Of a DNA stretch of 12,282 bases, positions 1-6,914 are shown one piece after another. Position numbers and translations under genes: made by a program. The stretch's first letter is position 1. The number at the start of each line of letters is the position of its first letter. This DNA is from CAYQQJ01 sp964515945 (GTDB lineage: Bacteria > Pseudomonadota > Gammaproteobacteria > Pseudomonadales > Cellvibrionaceae): NCBI GenBank assembly GCA_964515945.1, contig CAZEWY010000099.1, positions 1 through 12,282 of the forward strand, in the 5' to 3' direction. Under the pieces are notes generated by a model. It made no database searches. It worked only from the letters and a program-made list of their open reading frames with translations, and had not been told where the DNA came from.

Positions 1-56
1 GTGAACGGTGAACGGTGAACGGTGAACAGTGAACAGTGAACAGTGAACAGTGAACA
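1..56. repeat. 7-bp tandem repeat, eight units, at the left edge
   Basis: Eight head-to-tail copies of GTGAACR fill bases 1-56: the first three are GTGAACG and the next five GTGAACA. The array may continue left of the window. Because the unit is 7 bp and every frame soon meets TGA, it is not coding. It ends 38 bp before the likely start of the DUF4426 gene, so a change in copy number would alter upstream spacing rather than a protein. The clean split into a G-type block and an A-type block fits expansion by slipped-strand copying of two unit variants. Confidence 0.93.
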
Positions 57-94
57 GATTGGAACTGCCAAGTTATGATAATTCGGAACTATTT

Positions 95-535
95 ATGAGC
101 AAGTTGATTAAACATTGTGGCTTCGGTCTATTGGTGACTGTCTTCACACTTGTCAGTCAGGTGCAGGCGCAGGGCCAGCAGCAACATGGCGATTACACGG
201 TTTACCACACCATTTTTGACAGCACCTTTCTGCAACCTGAAATTGCTGCCGCTTATGGCGTGGTGCGCGGCGAAGATCTGTTCCTGGTGAATATTTCCGT
301 GAACGCCGACGGCAAGAATTTTGGTCAGGCGGTGAATCTCAAAGGCACGGCTACCAATCTGCTGCAGCAGCAGAAAACGCTGGATTTCAAGACCATCAGT
401 GAAGGCGAAGCGACCTATTATATTGCGCCACTGCGTGTTACCAGCCAGGATATTCTGCACTTTGCCATCGATGTACGGCCGCCGGAAGGCGCGCCTTTTA
501 CCGTTAAATTTTCCAAAACCTTGCGCAGCCAATGA
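95..535 (+). CDS. DUF4426 family exported protein
   Basis: This 146-residue protein has an N-terminal signal peptide: a Lys-containing start, a hydrophobic stretch at about residues 9-22, and a likely signal peptidase cut after VQAQA-like residues near 25. It should be periplasmic. The mature part looks like a small beta-rich domain and fits the DUF4426 family by its length and by its place just before rdgB-hemW; in pseudomonads this family follows metX-metW. No biochemical role is known to me. I chose ATG 95 because the signal peptide begins there; an in-frame GTG at 50 lies inside the tandem repeat and would add 15 unlikely residues. No strong Shine-Dalgarno is visible. Its stop overlaps the rdgB start (ATGA), implying translational coupling. 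Confidence 0.8.
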   Translation: MSKLIKHCGFGLLVTVFTLVSQVQAQGQQQHGDYTVYHTIFDSTFLQPEIAAAYGVVRGEDLFLVNISVNADGKNFGQAVNLKGTATNLLQQQKTLDFKTISEGEATYYIAPLRVTSQDILHFAIDVRPPEGAPFTVKFSKTLRSQ

Positions 536-1137
536 ACAAATCCACATCCCCCATAGTGCTGGCCAGTGGCAATGCCGGCAAATTGAGAGAGTTTCAACAA
601 TTGCTCGCCAATTGCGGCCGCGAAGTCCTGCCGCAATCCCAGTTTTCGCTGGAATCCGCCGAGGAAACCGGTTTGAGTTTTGTCGAAAACGCCATACTCA
701 AGGCGCGCCACGCCGCGGCGGCTACCGGGCTGCCAGCACTGGCGGACGATTCGGGAATCGAGGTGGATGCGCTCAATGGTGAACCAGGCATCTACTCCGC
801 GCGTTTTGCCGGCGAGGCGGCCACCGATGCGGACAATAACCGGCGCCTGCTCGAACGCCTTGGCGACCTGCCGGATACCGAGCGCACCGCTCGCTATCAA
901 TGCCTGCTGGTGTATATGCGTCACGCACAGGATCCGACACCGCTGATCTGTCAAGGGAGTTGGGAGGGCCGCATCCTCAGGTCACCTCGAGGCGACGGCG
1001 GCTTTGGCTACGATCCGCTCTTCTTTGTCCCTACCCACGATTGCAGTGCCGCGCAACTGAGCAAGGAGGAAAAAGGTCGCATCAGTCACCGCGCCCTGGC
1101 TTCGCGGCAACTGCTGGCGGCCCTAAGCGTCGGCTAA
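532..1137 (+). CDS. rdgB: dITP/XTP pyrophosphatase (RdgB/HAM1 family)
   Basis: This 201-residue cytoplasmic enzyme hydrolyses the non-canonical purine triphosphates dITP, XTP and ITP to monophosphate and pyrophosphate, keeping deaminated purines out of DNA and RNA. Visible family signatures, in order, are the nucleotide-binding segment LASGNAGKLREF (residues 10-21), SFVENAILKARHA, the catalytic ADDSG with Asp72/Asp73, the GGFGYDPLF segment, and the C-terminal KGRISHRA base-recognition segment. The length is normal for the family (E. coli 197). The start ATG overlaps the upstream stop by 4 bp, and hemW begins 2 bp after the stop, so all three genes are very probably one operon. Confidence 0.97.
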   Translation: MNKSTSPIVLASGNAGKLREFQQLLANCGREVLPQSQFSLESAEETGLSFVENAILKARHAAAATGLPALADDSGIEVDALNGEPGIYSARFAGEAATDADNNRRLLERLGDLPDTERTARYQCLLVYMRHAQDPTPLICQGSWEGRILRSPRGDGGFGYDPLFFVPTHDCSAAQLSKEEKGRISHRALASRQLLAALSVG

Positions 1138-1139
1138 AC

Positions 1140-2324
1140 ATGACTAAGCCCCTCGGTAAACCTCTGATGCCCCCTATGCCCGCCAATCACCCGCTGCCGC
1201 CACTTTCCCTCTACGTGCATATTCCCTGGTGTGTGCGCAAATGTCCCTACTGCGATTTCAATTCCCACGAACGCGGACAAACACTGCCTGAACAGGCGTA
1301 TGTGGAAGCCCTGAATCAGGATATGACCGGGGACCTGGCGCTGGCGCAAGGCCGGCCCCTACAATCCATTTTTTTCGGCGGCGGCACCCCCAGCCTGTTC
1401 AGCGGCAAAGCCATAGGCGCAGTTATTGACACAGCCGAACGGCTCTTCGGCTTTGCGCCCGATATCGAAATCACCCTGGAAGCCAACCCGGGCAAGGCAG
1501 AACATGGCAATTTTCGCGATCTGCACAGCGCCGGAGTCAACCGCCTGTCCCTGGGCATCCAGAGCTTTGATGACCGGCATCTGCACAAGCTGGGGCGGAT
1601 ACACGGCAGGCAAGAGGCGCTACGCGCTTTTGGCTACGCCCGGGATGCCGGCTTCGACAATATCAACCTGGACTTGATGCATGGCCTGCCGGAGCAGTCG
1701 CTATCTCAGTCCATGGCCGATCTCGATCAGGCCTTTGAACTGGGTCCTGAACATATTTCCTGGTACCAACTTACCATCGAGCCGAACACGGTCTTCTATA
1801 ATCGCCCGCCGCAACTGCCGGTGGACGATGTCCTCGCCGACATTCAGGACGCGGGGCACGCACAACTGGCCGAGTATGGCTATGGCCAATATGAAGTATC
1901 CGCCTACGCCCGCCAGGACCGACAGTCCCGCCACAACCGCAATTACTGGGAATTCGGCGACTACCTCGCCGCCGGCGCCGGCGCCCACGGCAAGATCACG
2001 CGCAATGCGCCCGATGATATTCTGCGTTACCGCAAAACACGTTTGCCGAATGATTACCTGAATACAAACAAGCCCTTTACCGCCGGCACTGAACGGATAC
2101 CGGTGGACAATTTACCGTTGGAATTTCTGATGAATGCCCTGCGCCTGAATAGCGGCTTTTCCCAAACGCTTTTCGAAATACGTACCGGGCTGCAATTCGA
2201 CACCATAGCCCAGTCGGTCACCGATCTGGCCAATGAGGGTCTGCTGAGTCTGAAAGATGGGCATGTCGGCACCACCGCATTGGGCCAGCGATTTCTCAAC
2301 GAAATTCTCGGGCGATTCGGATAA
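1140..2324 (+). CDS. hemW: Radical SAM heme chaperone HemW
   Basis: This 394-residue protein is a radical SAM family member that binds heme and passes it to target proteins. It has the [4Fe-4S] motif CX3CX2C (Cys31, Cys35, Cys38), followed by DF instead of the fourth Cys found in coproporphyrinogen dehydrogenase HemN, so HemW is preferred. The SAM-binding GGGTPS motif is at residues 80-85, and the HNRNYWEFGDYLAAGAGAHG segment typical of HemW/HemN lies further on. A C-terminal HemN-type winged domain follows. ATG 1140 is used because it lies 2 bp after the rdgB stop; ATGs at 1167 and 1176 are also possible because the first dozen residues are Pro-rich and poorly conserved. Many such proteins were formerly annotated as HemN. 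Confidence 0.95.
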   Translation: MTKPLGKPLMPPMPANHPLPPLSLYVHIPWCVRKCPYCDFNSHERGQTLPEQAYVEALNQDMTGDLALAQGRPLQSIFFGGGTPSLFSGKAIGAVIDTAERLFGFAPDIEITLEANPGKAEHGNFRDLHSAGVNRLSLGIQSFDDRHLHKLGRIHGRQEALRAFGYARDAGFDNINLDLMHGLPEQSLSQSMADLDQAFELGPEHISWYQLTIEPNTVFYNRPPQLPVDDVLADIQDAGHAQLAEYGYGQYEVSAYARQDRQSRHNRNYWEFGDYLAAGAGAHGKITRNAPDDILRYRKTRLPNDYLNTNKPFTAGTERIPVDNLPLEFLMNALRLNSGFSQTLFEIRTGLQFDTIAQSVTDLANEGLLSLKDGHVGTTALGQRFLNEILGRFG

Positions 2325-2340
2325 TCGCCTAGGGCATTTT
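2311..2340 (+). terminator. Possible weak terminator at the hemW stop
   Basis: A perfect 7-bp stem (GGCGATT 2311-2317 with AATCGCC 2323-2329) spans the hemW stop codon. A short T run comes only at 2337-2340, 7 bases after the stem, so it is a poor intrinsic terminator. It may still end or slow transcription of the DUF4426-rdgB-hemW operon. Confidence 0.3.
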
Positions 2341-2365
2341 CGCGGCCGTCCTGTGCGCCCTGTCC

Positions 2366-2394
2366 TTACCGATGGAGCATCAATCAGCTAGAAT
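2366..2394 (+). promoter_or_regulatory. Candidate sigma70 promoter upstream of ppk1
   Basis: TTACCG (2366-2371) and TAGAAT (2389-2394) are separated by 17 bp. The -10 box matches five of six consensus bases, but the -35 box is poor. If used, transcription would begin near 2401, just before the long palindrome, which would then form the ppk1 5' leader. Confidence 0.3.
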
Positions 2395-2407
2395 AGATAA
2401 GACATTT

Positions 2408-2587
2408 CTGAATGGCACTGACTTAAGGGGTTTCGTTCCCGGTCCGCTTCGGGCAGGGCTTTCCAAGACACGCCGTGGACCCATCCATGGGGGCTCTACG
2501 CCCGCGTCCCTGCGGGCGACGGTCTTGGAAAGCCCTGCCCCAAATCGGCCCTCAGCTCGTTCTGGACCTTAAGTAAGTGCCTTTCAG
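2408..2587. repeat. Long imperfect palindrome, copy A of a two-member repeat family
   Basis: The outer arms 2408-2428 and 2567-2587 are inverted with 19 of 21 matches. After a poorly paired internal section, the arms 2451-2469 and 2522-2540 are a perfect 19-bp inverted repeat. Inside lie two short hairpins: CCC-ATCCAT-GGG (about 2480-2491) and GCCCGC-GTCCCT-GCGGGC (2500-2517). The core pieces GACACGCCGTG, GGCTCT and GCGACGGTC are shared with copy B (6915-7050), while the outer stems are not. There is no T tract, so it is not a simple terminator. It ends 32 bp before the ppk1 start. It could be a REP/MITE-like element or a structured leader RNA. Confidence 0.9.
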
Positions 2588-2619
2588 ATACTATCCCACC
2601 TTCATGGACTGCCCGTGCA

Positions 2620-4722
2620 ATGATTGATGATTCCGACAGCCTGACCGAAAGCGAATCGACCAGCGTCGCTGACCCGGCCAATTACATCAATCGCGAGCTG
2701 AGCAATCTGTATTTCAATCAGCGCGTTTTGAGTCAGGCGCTGGACACCGAGCATCCGCTGCTGGAGCGCCTCAAGTTTCTGCTGATTTTCAGTGCCAATC
2801 TCGATGAGTTTTTTGAGATCCGCGTCGCCGGCCTGATGCAGAGCATCAAATTTGAGCGGGAAACCACCGGACCGGACGGGGTGCCGCCACAAGATACGCT
2901 CAAGCAGATCAGTGAAATCACGCGGGAAACGGTTCATAAGCAGTACCAGATACTCAATGATGTGCTCATCCCTGCCCTGGCCGACGAAGATATTCACTTC
3001 CTGCGCCGCAGCCAATGGACGCAGCCCCAGGCCGAGTGGATTGAACACTACGTGGATACCGAGGTGCTGCCGGTTGTCAGCCCCATAGGTCTGGACCCGG
3101 CACACCCCTTCCCGCGCCTGGTGAATAAAAGCCTGAACTTTATCGTGGCGCTGGAAGGCAAGGATGCCTTTGGTCGCGACCTCGGCCTGGCGATAGTCCC
3201 GGCGCCGCGCTCCCTGCCGCGCATTATTGCCGTGCCCGCGGACCTGTGCGACGGTGGCCATAACTTCGTTTTCCTGTCCTCGATGATTCACGCCCATGCG
3301 GCAAAACTCTTTCCGGGCATGACCATTCGCGGCTGCTACCAATTCCGCATTACCCGTAACGCCGACCTGGATGTGGATGTTGAGGGTATTGCCGATTTGG
3401 CACGCGCCCTGCGCGGCGAACTGCACTCGCGCCGCTTCGGCACGGCTGTGCGCCTGGAAGTGGCCGATAATTGCCCGTCGGAGCTGACGGATTTCCTGCT
3501 CAAGGAAGTCAGTCTGACAGAGGATGACCTTTACCGCGTCAACGGCCCCGTCAACCTCAAGCGTTTGATGGATCTGCCGGCCATTGTTGGCCGCACCGAT
3601 CTGCTCTACCCCTCCTTCACCCCCAGCATGCCCAAGGGGCTGAGCCGCAAGGATAATATCTTCGATGCGATTTCGCGGCGGGATTACCTGCTGCTGCACC
3701 CGTTCGAATCCTTTGCGCCGGTAGTGCAACTGCTTCGCCAGGCCGCCAAGGACCCCGGGGTGGTGGCCATCAAACAGACCCTGTATCGCACCGGCGAACA
3801 TTCCTCGATTGTCGATGCCCTGCAGGATGCGGCCCGCAATGGCAAGGAGGTCACCGTCATAGTGGAGCTGCGGGCGCGCTTTGACGAGGAGGAGAATCTG
3901 GAACTGGCCAGCCGCCTGCAGGAAGCGGGGGCCGTGGTGGTTTATGGCGTGGTGGGCTACAAGACCCATGCGAAGATGATTCTGATTGTGCGCCGCGAAC
4001 AGGGGCAACTCAAACGCTACGTCCACCTGGGCACGGGCAACTACCATACCGGCAATGCGCGTCTTTATACCGACTATTCCCTGCTGACGGCGGATCAAGC
4101 CCTGTGCGAAGACGTGCATCGTATTTTCCAGCAGCTCACCGGCATGGGCAAAACCGAACGCATGGAGAAACTCCTGCACGCGCCCTTTACCCTCAAGCGG
4201 CAGTTGCTGCGCATGATCGATAATGAGACCAAAGCCGCCGAGGAAGGCAATCCAGCGCGAATTATCTTCAAATGCAACGGTCTTACGGAACCCAAGGTGA
4301 TCCAGGCACTCTACAAGGCATCCCGCGCGGGCGTCACGGTAGACTTGATAGTGCGCGGCATGTGTTCACTGAAAACGGGCATTCCCGGCGTCTCGGACAA
4401 TATACGGGTCTATTCGATTGTTGGTCGTTTCCTGGAACACACTCGTGCCTATTACTTTTCCAATTCGCATCCGACGGTTTATTGCGCCAGTGCCGACCTC
4501 ATGGAGCGCAACCTGAACCGGCGAGTGGAAACCTGCTTTCCCATTGAGCAGCCGGAACTTGCCCAGCGCGTACTGGATGAATTGGAGCTTTATGTGAGTG
4601 ACGGCCGCCACCGCTGGACACAATTGCCGGATGGCACCTATGAATTGGTTGAAAACAGTGACATTCCTGCGGCACAAACGGAATTATTGCAGCGACTTAC
4701 GGGTCCCAATAGCGGGTCCTGA
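2620..4722 (+). CDS. ppk1: Polyphosphate kinase 1
   Basis: This 700-residue enzyme reversibly transfers the gamma phosphate of ATP onto long-chain polyphosphate; E. coli Ppk is 688 residues. The N-terminal helical domain starts around residue 22 (YINRELSNLYFNQRVL) and includes the conserved FLLIFSANLDEFFEIR. The C-terminal phospholipase D-like halves hold the two key histidines: His450 in GYKTHAKM, equivalent to the autophosphorylated histidine, and His607 in LEHTRAYYF. The segments VAIKQTLYR and LGTGNYHTGNARLYTDY are typical. ATG 2620 gives the expected N-terminus, although no clear Shine-Dalgarno is seen. Usually a ppx exopolyphosphatase gene lies nearby in pseudomonads; none is present here. 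The upstream neighbour is the palindrome copy A. Confidence 0.98.
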   Translation: MIDDSDSLTESESTSVADPANYINRELSNLYFNQRVLSQALDTEHPLLERLKFLLIFSANLDEFFEIRVAGLMQSIKFERETTGPDGVPPQDTLKQISEITRETVHKQYQILNDVLIPALADEDIHFLRRSQWTQPQAEWIEHYVDTEVLPVVSPIGLDPAHPFPRLVNKSLNFIVALEGKDAFGRDLGLAIVPAPRSLPRIIAVPADLCDGGHNFVFLSSMIHAHAAKLFPGMTIRGCYQFRITRNADLDVDVEGIADLARALRGELHSRRFGTAVRLEVADNCPSELTDFLLKEVSLTEDDLYRVNGPVNLKRLMDLPAIVGRTDLLYPSFTPSMPKGLSRKDNIFDAISRRDYLLLHPFESFAPVVQLLRQAAKDPGVVAIKQTLYRTGEHSSIVDALQDAARNGKEVTVIVELRARFDEEENLELASRLQEAGAVVVYGVVGYKTHAKMILIVRREQGQLKRYVHLGTGNYHTGNARLYTDYSLLTADQALCEDVHRIFQQLTGMGKTERMEKLLHAPFTLKRQLLRMIDNETKAAEEGNPARIIFKCNGLTEPKVIQALYKASRAGVTVDLIVRGMCSLKTGIPGVSDNIRVYSIVGRFLEHTRAYYFSNSHPTVYCASADLMERNLNRRVETCFPIEQPELAQRVLDELELYVSDGRHRWTQLPDGTYELVENSDIPAAQTELLQRLTGPNSGS

Positions 4723-4780
4723 TAGGCTCGGACACCTAGCACCAACCGTTCCGCGACTCTGATGCCGTTGAGGTGTATCG

Positions 4781-4796
4781 GGAATCGAACGATTCC
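4781..4796. other. Perfect 6-bp hairpin in the ppk1-trxA gap
   Basis: GGAATC (4781-4786), loop GAAC, GATTCC (4791-4796) form a perfect stem. Flanking it, 4738-4750 and about 4807-4819 are a loose inverted repeat (10 of 13 matches). There is no T tract. It might be a decayed element or a transcript-end structure. On the minus strand it recalls a tRNA T-arm, but the rest of a tRNA is absent. Confidence 0.4.
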
Positions 4797-4833
4797 AGAC
4801 CTTGCTAACGGCTGTTGCCGGCAGTGCCGGGAC

Positions 4834-4862
4834 TTGTGTCTCAACAGCACAGCTCTTATCAT
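4834..4862 (+). promoter_or_regulatory. Candidate sigma70 promoter for trxA
   Basis: TTGTGT (4834-4839) and TATCAT (4857-4862) are 17 bp apart. The -10 box matches five of six consensus bases and the -35 box three. The predicted start, near 4869, would give a leader of roughly 30 nt containing the clear ribosome binding site GGAGAG at 4890-4895. Confidence 0.4.
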
Positions 4863-4900
4863 TGCAGCAATTTCATTTGTTCAATCCGCGGAGAGTTAGT

Positions 4901-5227
4901 ATGAGCGATGCCCTGACGCACGTTAGCGATGCCAGTTTTGAAGAAGACGTACTCCAGGCCAAGGGCCCGGTTCTGGTCGATTTTTGGGCAGCCTGGTGCG
5001 GACCCTGCAAAATGATTGCCCCGGTACTCGACGAACTGGCCGGCGAATACGGAGACAAGATCAAGATCTGTAAAATGGACGTTGACGCCAACAAGGAAAC
5101 ACCGGCCAAATTCAACATCCGCGGAATCCCGACACTGATGATCTTCAAGGGCGGCAACGCCGAAGGCACCAAGGTCGGCGCCCTGTCAAAGGCGCAACTG
5201 AAAGAGTTCATCGAAGCGAACCTGTAA
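4901..5227 (+). CDS. trxA: Thioredoxin 1
   Basis: This 108-residue cytoplasmic thiol-disulfide reductant serves ribonucleotide reductase, methionine sulfoxide reductases and other enzymes and is recharged by thioredoxin reductase. The active site is WCGPC, with Cys33 and Cys36, in the context FWAAWCGPCKMIAP. The conserved Asp of LVDFWA and the cis-proline loop RGIPTLMIF (near residue 76) are also present. The length equals that of E. coli TrxA. ATG 4901 is set by the strong GGAGAG ribosome binding site 5 bases upstream and by family alignment; a longer in-frame reading from 4802 has no support. trxA directly upstream of rho is the usual gammaproteobacterial order. Confidence 0.98.
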   Translation: MSDALTHVSDASFEEDVLQAKGPVLVDFWAAWCGPCKMIAPVLDELAGEYGDKIKICKMDVDANKETPAKFNIRGIPTLMIFKGGNAEGTKVGALSKAQLKEFIEANL

Positions 5228-5235
5228 CCGGTACC

Positions 5236-5274
5236 TGCCAGCGCTGAAGCACCTCTGTCGGCGCTGGCACTTTG
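5236..5274 (+). terminator. Likely trxA transcription terminator hairpin
   Basis: TGCCAGCGC (5236-5244) pairs perfectly with GCGCTGGCA (5261-5269) across a 16-nt loop, starting 8 bp after the trxA stop. It is followed by only CTTT, so it is GC-rich but with a short T tail. The hairpin sits immediately before the rho promoter, whose -35 box begins at 5272, so it could separate the trxA and rho units. Confidence 0.5.
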
Positions 5275-5300
5275 CACTGAGGTAAATTTGTGGCTATACT
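5272..5300 (+). promoter_or_regulatory. Strong candidate sigma70 promoter for rho
   Basis: TTGCAC (5272-5277) and TATACT (5295-5300) are separated by exactly 17 bp; each box departs only slightly from consensus. This is the best promoter in the window. It would start transcription near 5307, leaving about a 315-nt leader before rho. Confidence 0.7.
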
Positions 5301-5306
5301 GCCGTC

Positions 5307-5622
5307 AGCTAGTGATTAAGCAGTTTCGTACATCCCTCCTGCGGTCATTCAATCCCCGACTTCCAGACAGACCGATGGGCGAAACCCGAACAACACCACT
5401 GGGCGAACCTCCTAACTTTTCCTGACTTCCCCCGACCTGATAATGCGCGTGTTGTGTAGCTTTCATTACTACAACCAGTGTCACCTAGGCGACCTTATCG
5501 CCAATTGACCGGCAATTTGAAATTCTGACATCTGATTGAGCATATCAGAGCCCTACCCTGCTGATACCCACGCTCAATTCCCTGCAACTTAAGTACTCAC
5601 TAACCAGACCAAACAAAAATTT
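5307..5622 (+). promoter_or_regulatory. Long rho leader with C-rich, G-poor segment (probable autoregulatory region)
   Basis: Bases 5228-5622 have no recognisable large gene. Downstream of the promoter, the 120 bases 5321-5440 contain about 46 C and 21 G. This C-over-G bias with little structure is the kind of sequence where Rho loads (rut site). In E. coli, rho is autoregulated by Rho-dependent attenuation in a long leader, so the same is inferred here. Further on are a small reading frame (5443-5508), a hairpin around 5451-5476, a near-palindrome at 5480-5493 and a small hairpin CTGAT/ATCAG (5532-5548). Confidence 0.55.
5443..5508 (+). CDS. Possible 21-residue leader peptide upstream of rho
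   Basis: An ATG at 5443 opens a 21-codon frame (begins MRVLCSFHYYNQC) ending in TGA at 5506-5508, 114 bp before rho. E. coli also has a short leader peptide frame (rhoL) before rho, which is the only reason to list this. There is no convincing Shine-Dalgarno, and the sequence is not one I recognise. A hairpin overlaps its first half. It could be a chance frame. Confidence 0.22.
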   Translation: MRVLCSFHYYNQCHLGDLIAN

Positions 5623-6882
5623 ATGAACCTTACCGACCTCAAAACCAAACCCATTGAAGAACTGATCGACCTTGCCAAGAACATGGGCATGGAAAACCTG
5701 GCTCGCTCGCGCAAGCAGGACGTCATCTTCAACATCCTCAAGCGCCACGCAAAAAGCGGTGAAGACATCTATGGCGACGGGGTGCTGGAAATTCTGCAAG
5801 ATGGCTTTGGTTTCTTGCGTTCGGCCGGGGCCTCCTACCTGGCGGGACCCGACGATATCTACGTAAGCCCCAGTCAGATACGGCGCTTTAACCTCAGAAC
5901 CGGGGATACCATATCGGGCAAGATTCGCCCACCCAAGGAAGGTGAACGTTACTTCGCCCTCCTCAAAGTCAATGAAATCAATTTCGACAAGCCCGAAAAT
6001 TCCCGCAACAAAATTCTCTTCGAAAACCTGACACCTCTGTTTCCGCAGGAGCGCTTGCGGCTGGAGACCGGCAACGGCTCCACCGAGGACCTCACCGGTC
6101 GTATCATCGACTTGGTCTCTCCGATCGGCAAGGGCGTGCGCGGCCTGATTGTGGCTCCGCCCAAGGCCGGTAAAACCATCATGATGCAGAACATTGCCCA
6201 GGCCATTACCCGCAACAACCCGGAATGCCACCTGATCGTGTTGTTGATTGACGAGCGTCCGGAAGAAGTGACCGAGATGCAGCGCTCCGTGCGCGGTGAA
6301 GTGGTTGCCTCCACCTTCGACGAACCGCCCTCGCGCCATGTGCAGGTGGCCGAAATGGTCATCGAACGCGCCAAGCGCCTGGTGGAGCACAAGAAGGACG
6401 TGGTGATTCTGCTGGACTCCATTACCCGTCTGGCCCGCGCCTATAACACCGTTATTCCGTCATCCGGTAAGGTGTTGACCGGTGGTGTCGATGCCCATGC
6501 ACTGGAGCGCCCCAAGCGCTTTTTCGGTGCCGCGCGAAATATCGAGGAAGGCGGTGCCCTGTCCATCGTGGCCACGGCTTTGATCGATACGGGCTCGAAA
6601 ATGGACGAAGTGATTTACGAGGAATTCAAGGGTACGGGCAACATGGAACTGCACCTGGACCGCAAGGTCGCCGAGCGCCGTGTCTATCCCGCCATCAATG
6701 TGCGCCGCTCCGGCACCCGCCGCGAAGACCTGCTGATGACTGAAAGCGAACTGTCCCGCGTGTGGATTCTGCGCAAGCTGCTGCACGATATGGAAGACGT
6801 GGCCGCCACGGAATTCCTGGTCGACAAGCTGAAAGACTTCAAGACCAACGATGAGTTCTTTCTGTCTATGAAGCGGAAGTAG
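5623..6882 (+). CDS. rho: Transcription termination factor Rho
   Basis: This 419-residue protein is a hexameric RNA-dependent ATPase/helicase that ends transcription at unstructured C-rich RNA. Its length equals the E. coli protein and it aligns without gaps by eye. The N-terminal helical domain (1-47) is followed by the cold-shock-like primary RNA-binding domain with DGFGFLRSAG (about 60-69) and YVSPSQIRRFNLRTGD. The Walker A motif APPKAGKT ends at Thr185. Walker B lies in VVILLDSITRLARAYN, and the R-loop/Q-loop region includes SGKVLTGGVDAHALERPKRFFGAARN. ATG 5623 is fixed by the conserved MNLTDLK start, although the Shine-Dalgarno is weak. It probably has its own promoter (5272-5300) and controls itself through its leader. 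Confidence 0.99.
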   Translation: MNLTDLKTKPIEELIDLAKNMGMENLARSRKQDVIFNILKRHAKSGEDIYGDGVLEILQDGFGFLRSAGASYLAGPDDIYVSPSQIRRFNLRTGDTISGKIRPPKEGERYFALLKVNEINFDKPENSRNKILFENLTPLFPQERLRLETGNGSTEDLTGRIIDLVSPIGKGVRGLIVAPPKAGKTIMMQNIAQAITRNNPECHLIVLLIDERPEEVTEMQRSVRGEVVASTFDEPPSRHVQVAEMVIERAKRLVEHKKDVVILLDSITRLARAYNTVIPSSGKVLTGGVDAHALERPKRFFGAARNIEEGGALSIVATALIDTGSKMDEVIYEEFKGTGNMELHLDRKVAERRVYPAINVRRSGTRREDLLMTESELSRVWILRKLLHDMEDVAATEFLVDKLKDFKTNDEFFLSMKRK

Positions 6883-6914
6883 CAACTCAATAAACTCATA
6901 CGGACACCTAGCGC

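Noticed and set aside
2351..2371. A Pho box upstream of ppk1
   Set aside because: Two CTGT strings are present but 9 bp apart rather than the 11-bp repeat of PhoB sites, and the rest of the motif is missing.
2372..2572. A 66-codon plus-strand frame between hemW and ppk1
   Set aside because: It runs straight through the palindrome copy A, so its residues simply reflect the repeat; it has no convincing start signal.
2602..4179. A 525-codon open frame on the minus strand opposite ppk1
   Set aside because: It lies wholly opposite a certain gene with all expected motifs; its translation is low-complexity in His, Gln and Ala and matches no family I know. Long antisense frames are common opposite GC-biased codons.
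4771..4811. A tRNA-like T-arm on the minus strand in the ppk1-trxA gap
   Set aside because: The stem is 6 bp with a 4-base loop, not the 5-bp stem and 7-base loop of a T-arm, and no acceptor, D or anticodon arms can be found.
5545..6390. A 281-codon minus-strand frame opposite rho
   Set aside because: Rho on the plus strand is unmistakable, and the antisense translation has no recognisable domain or ribosome binding site.
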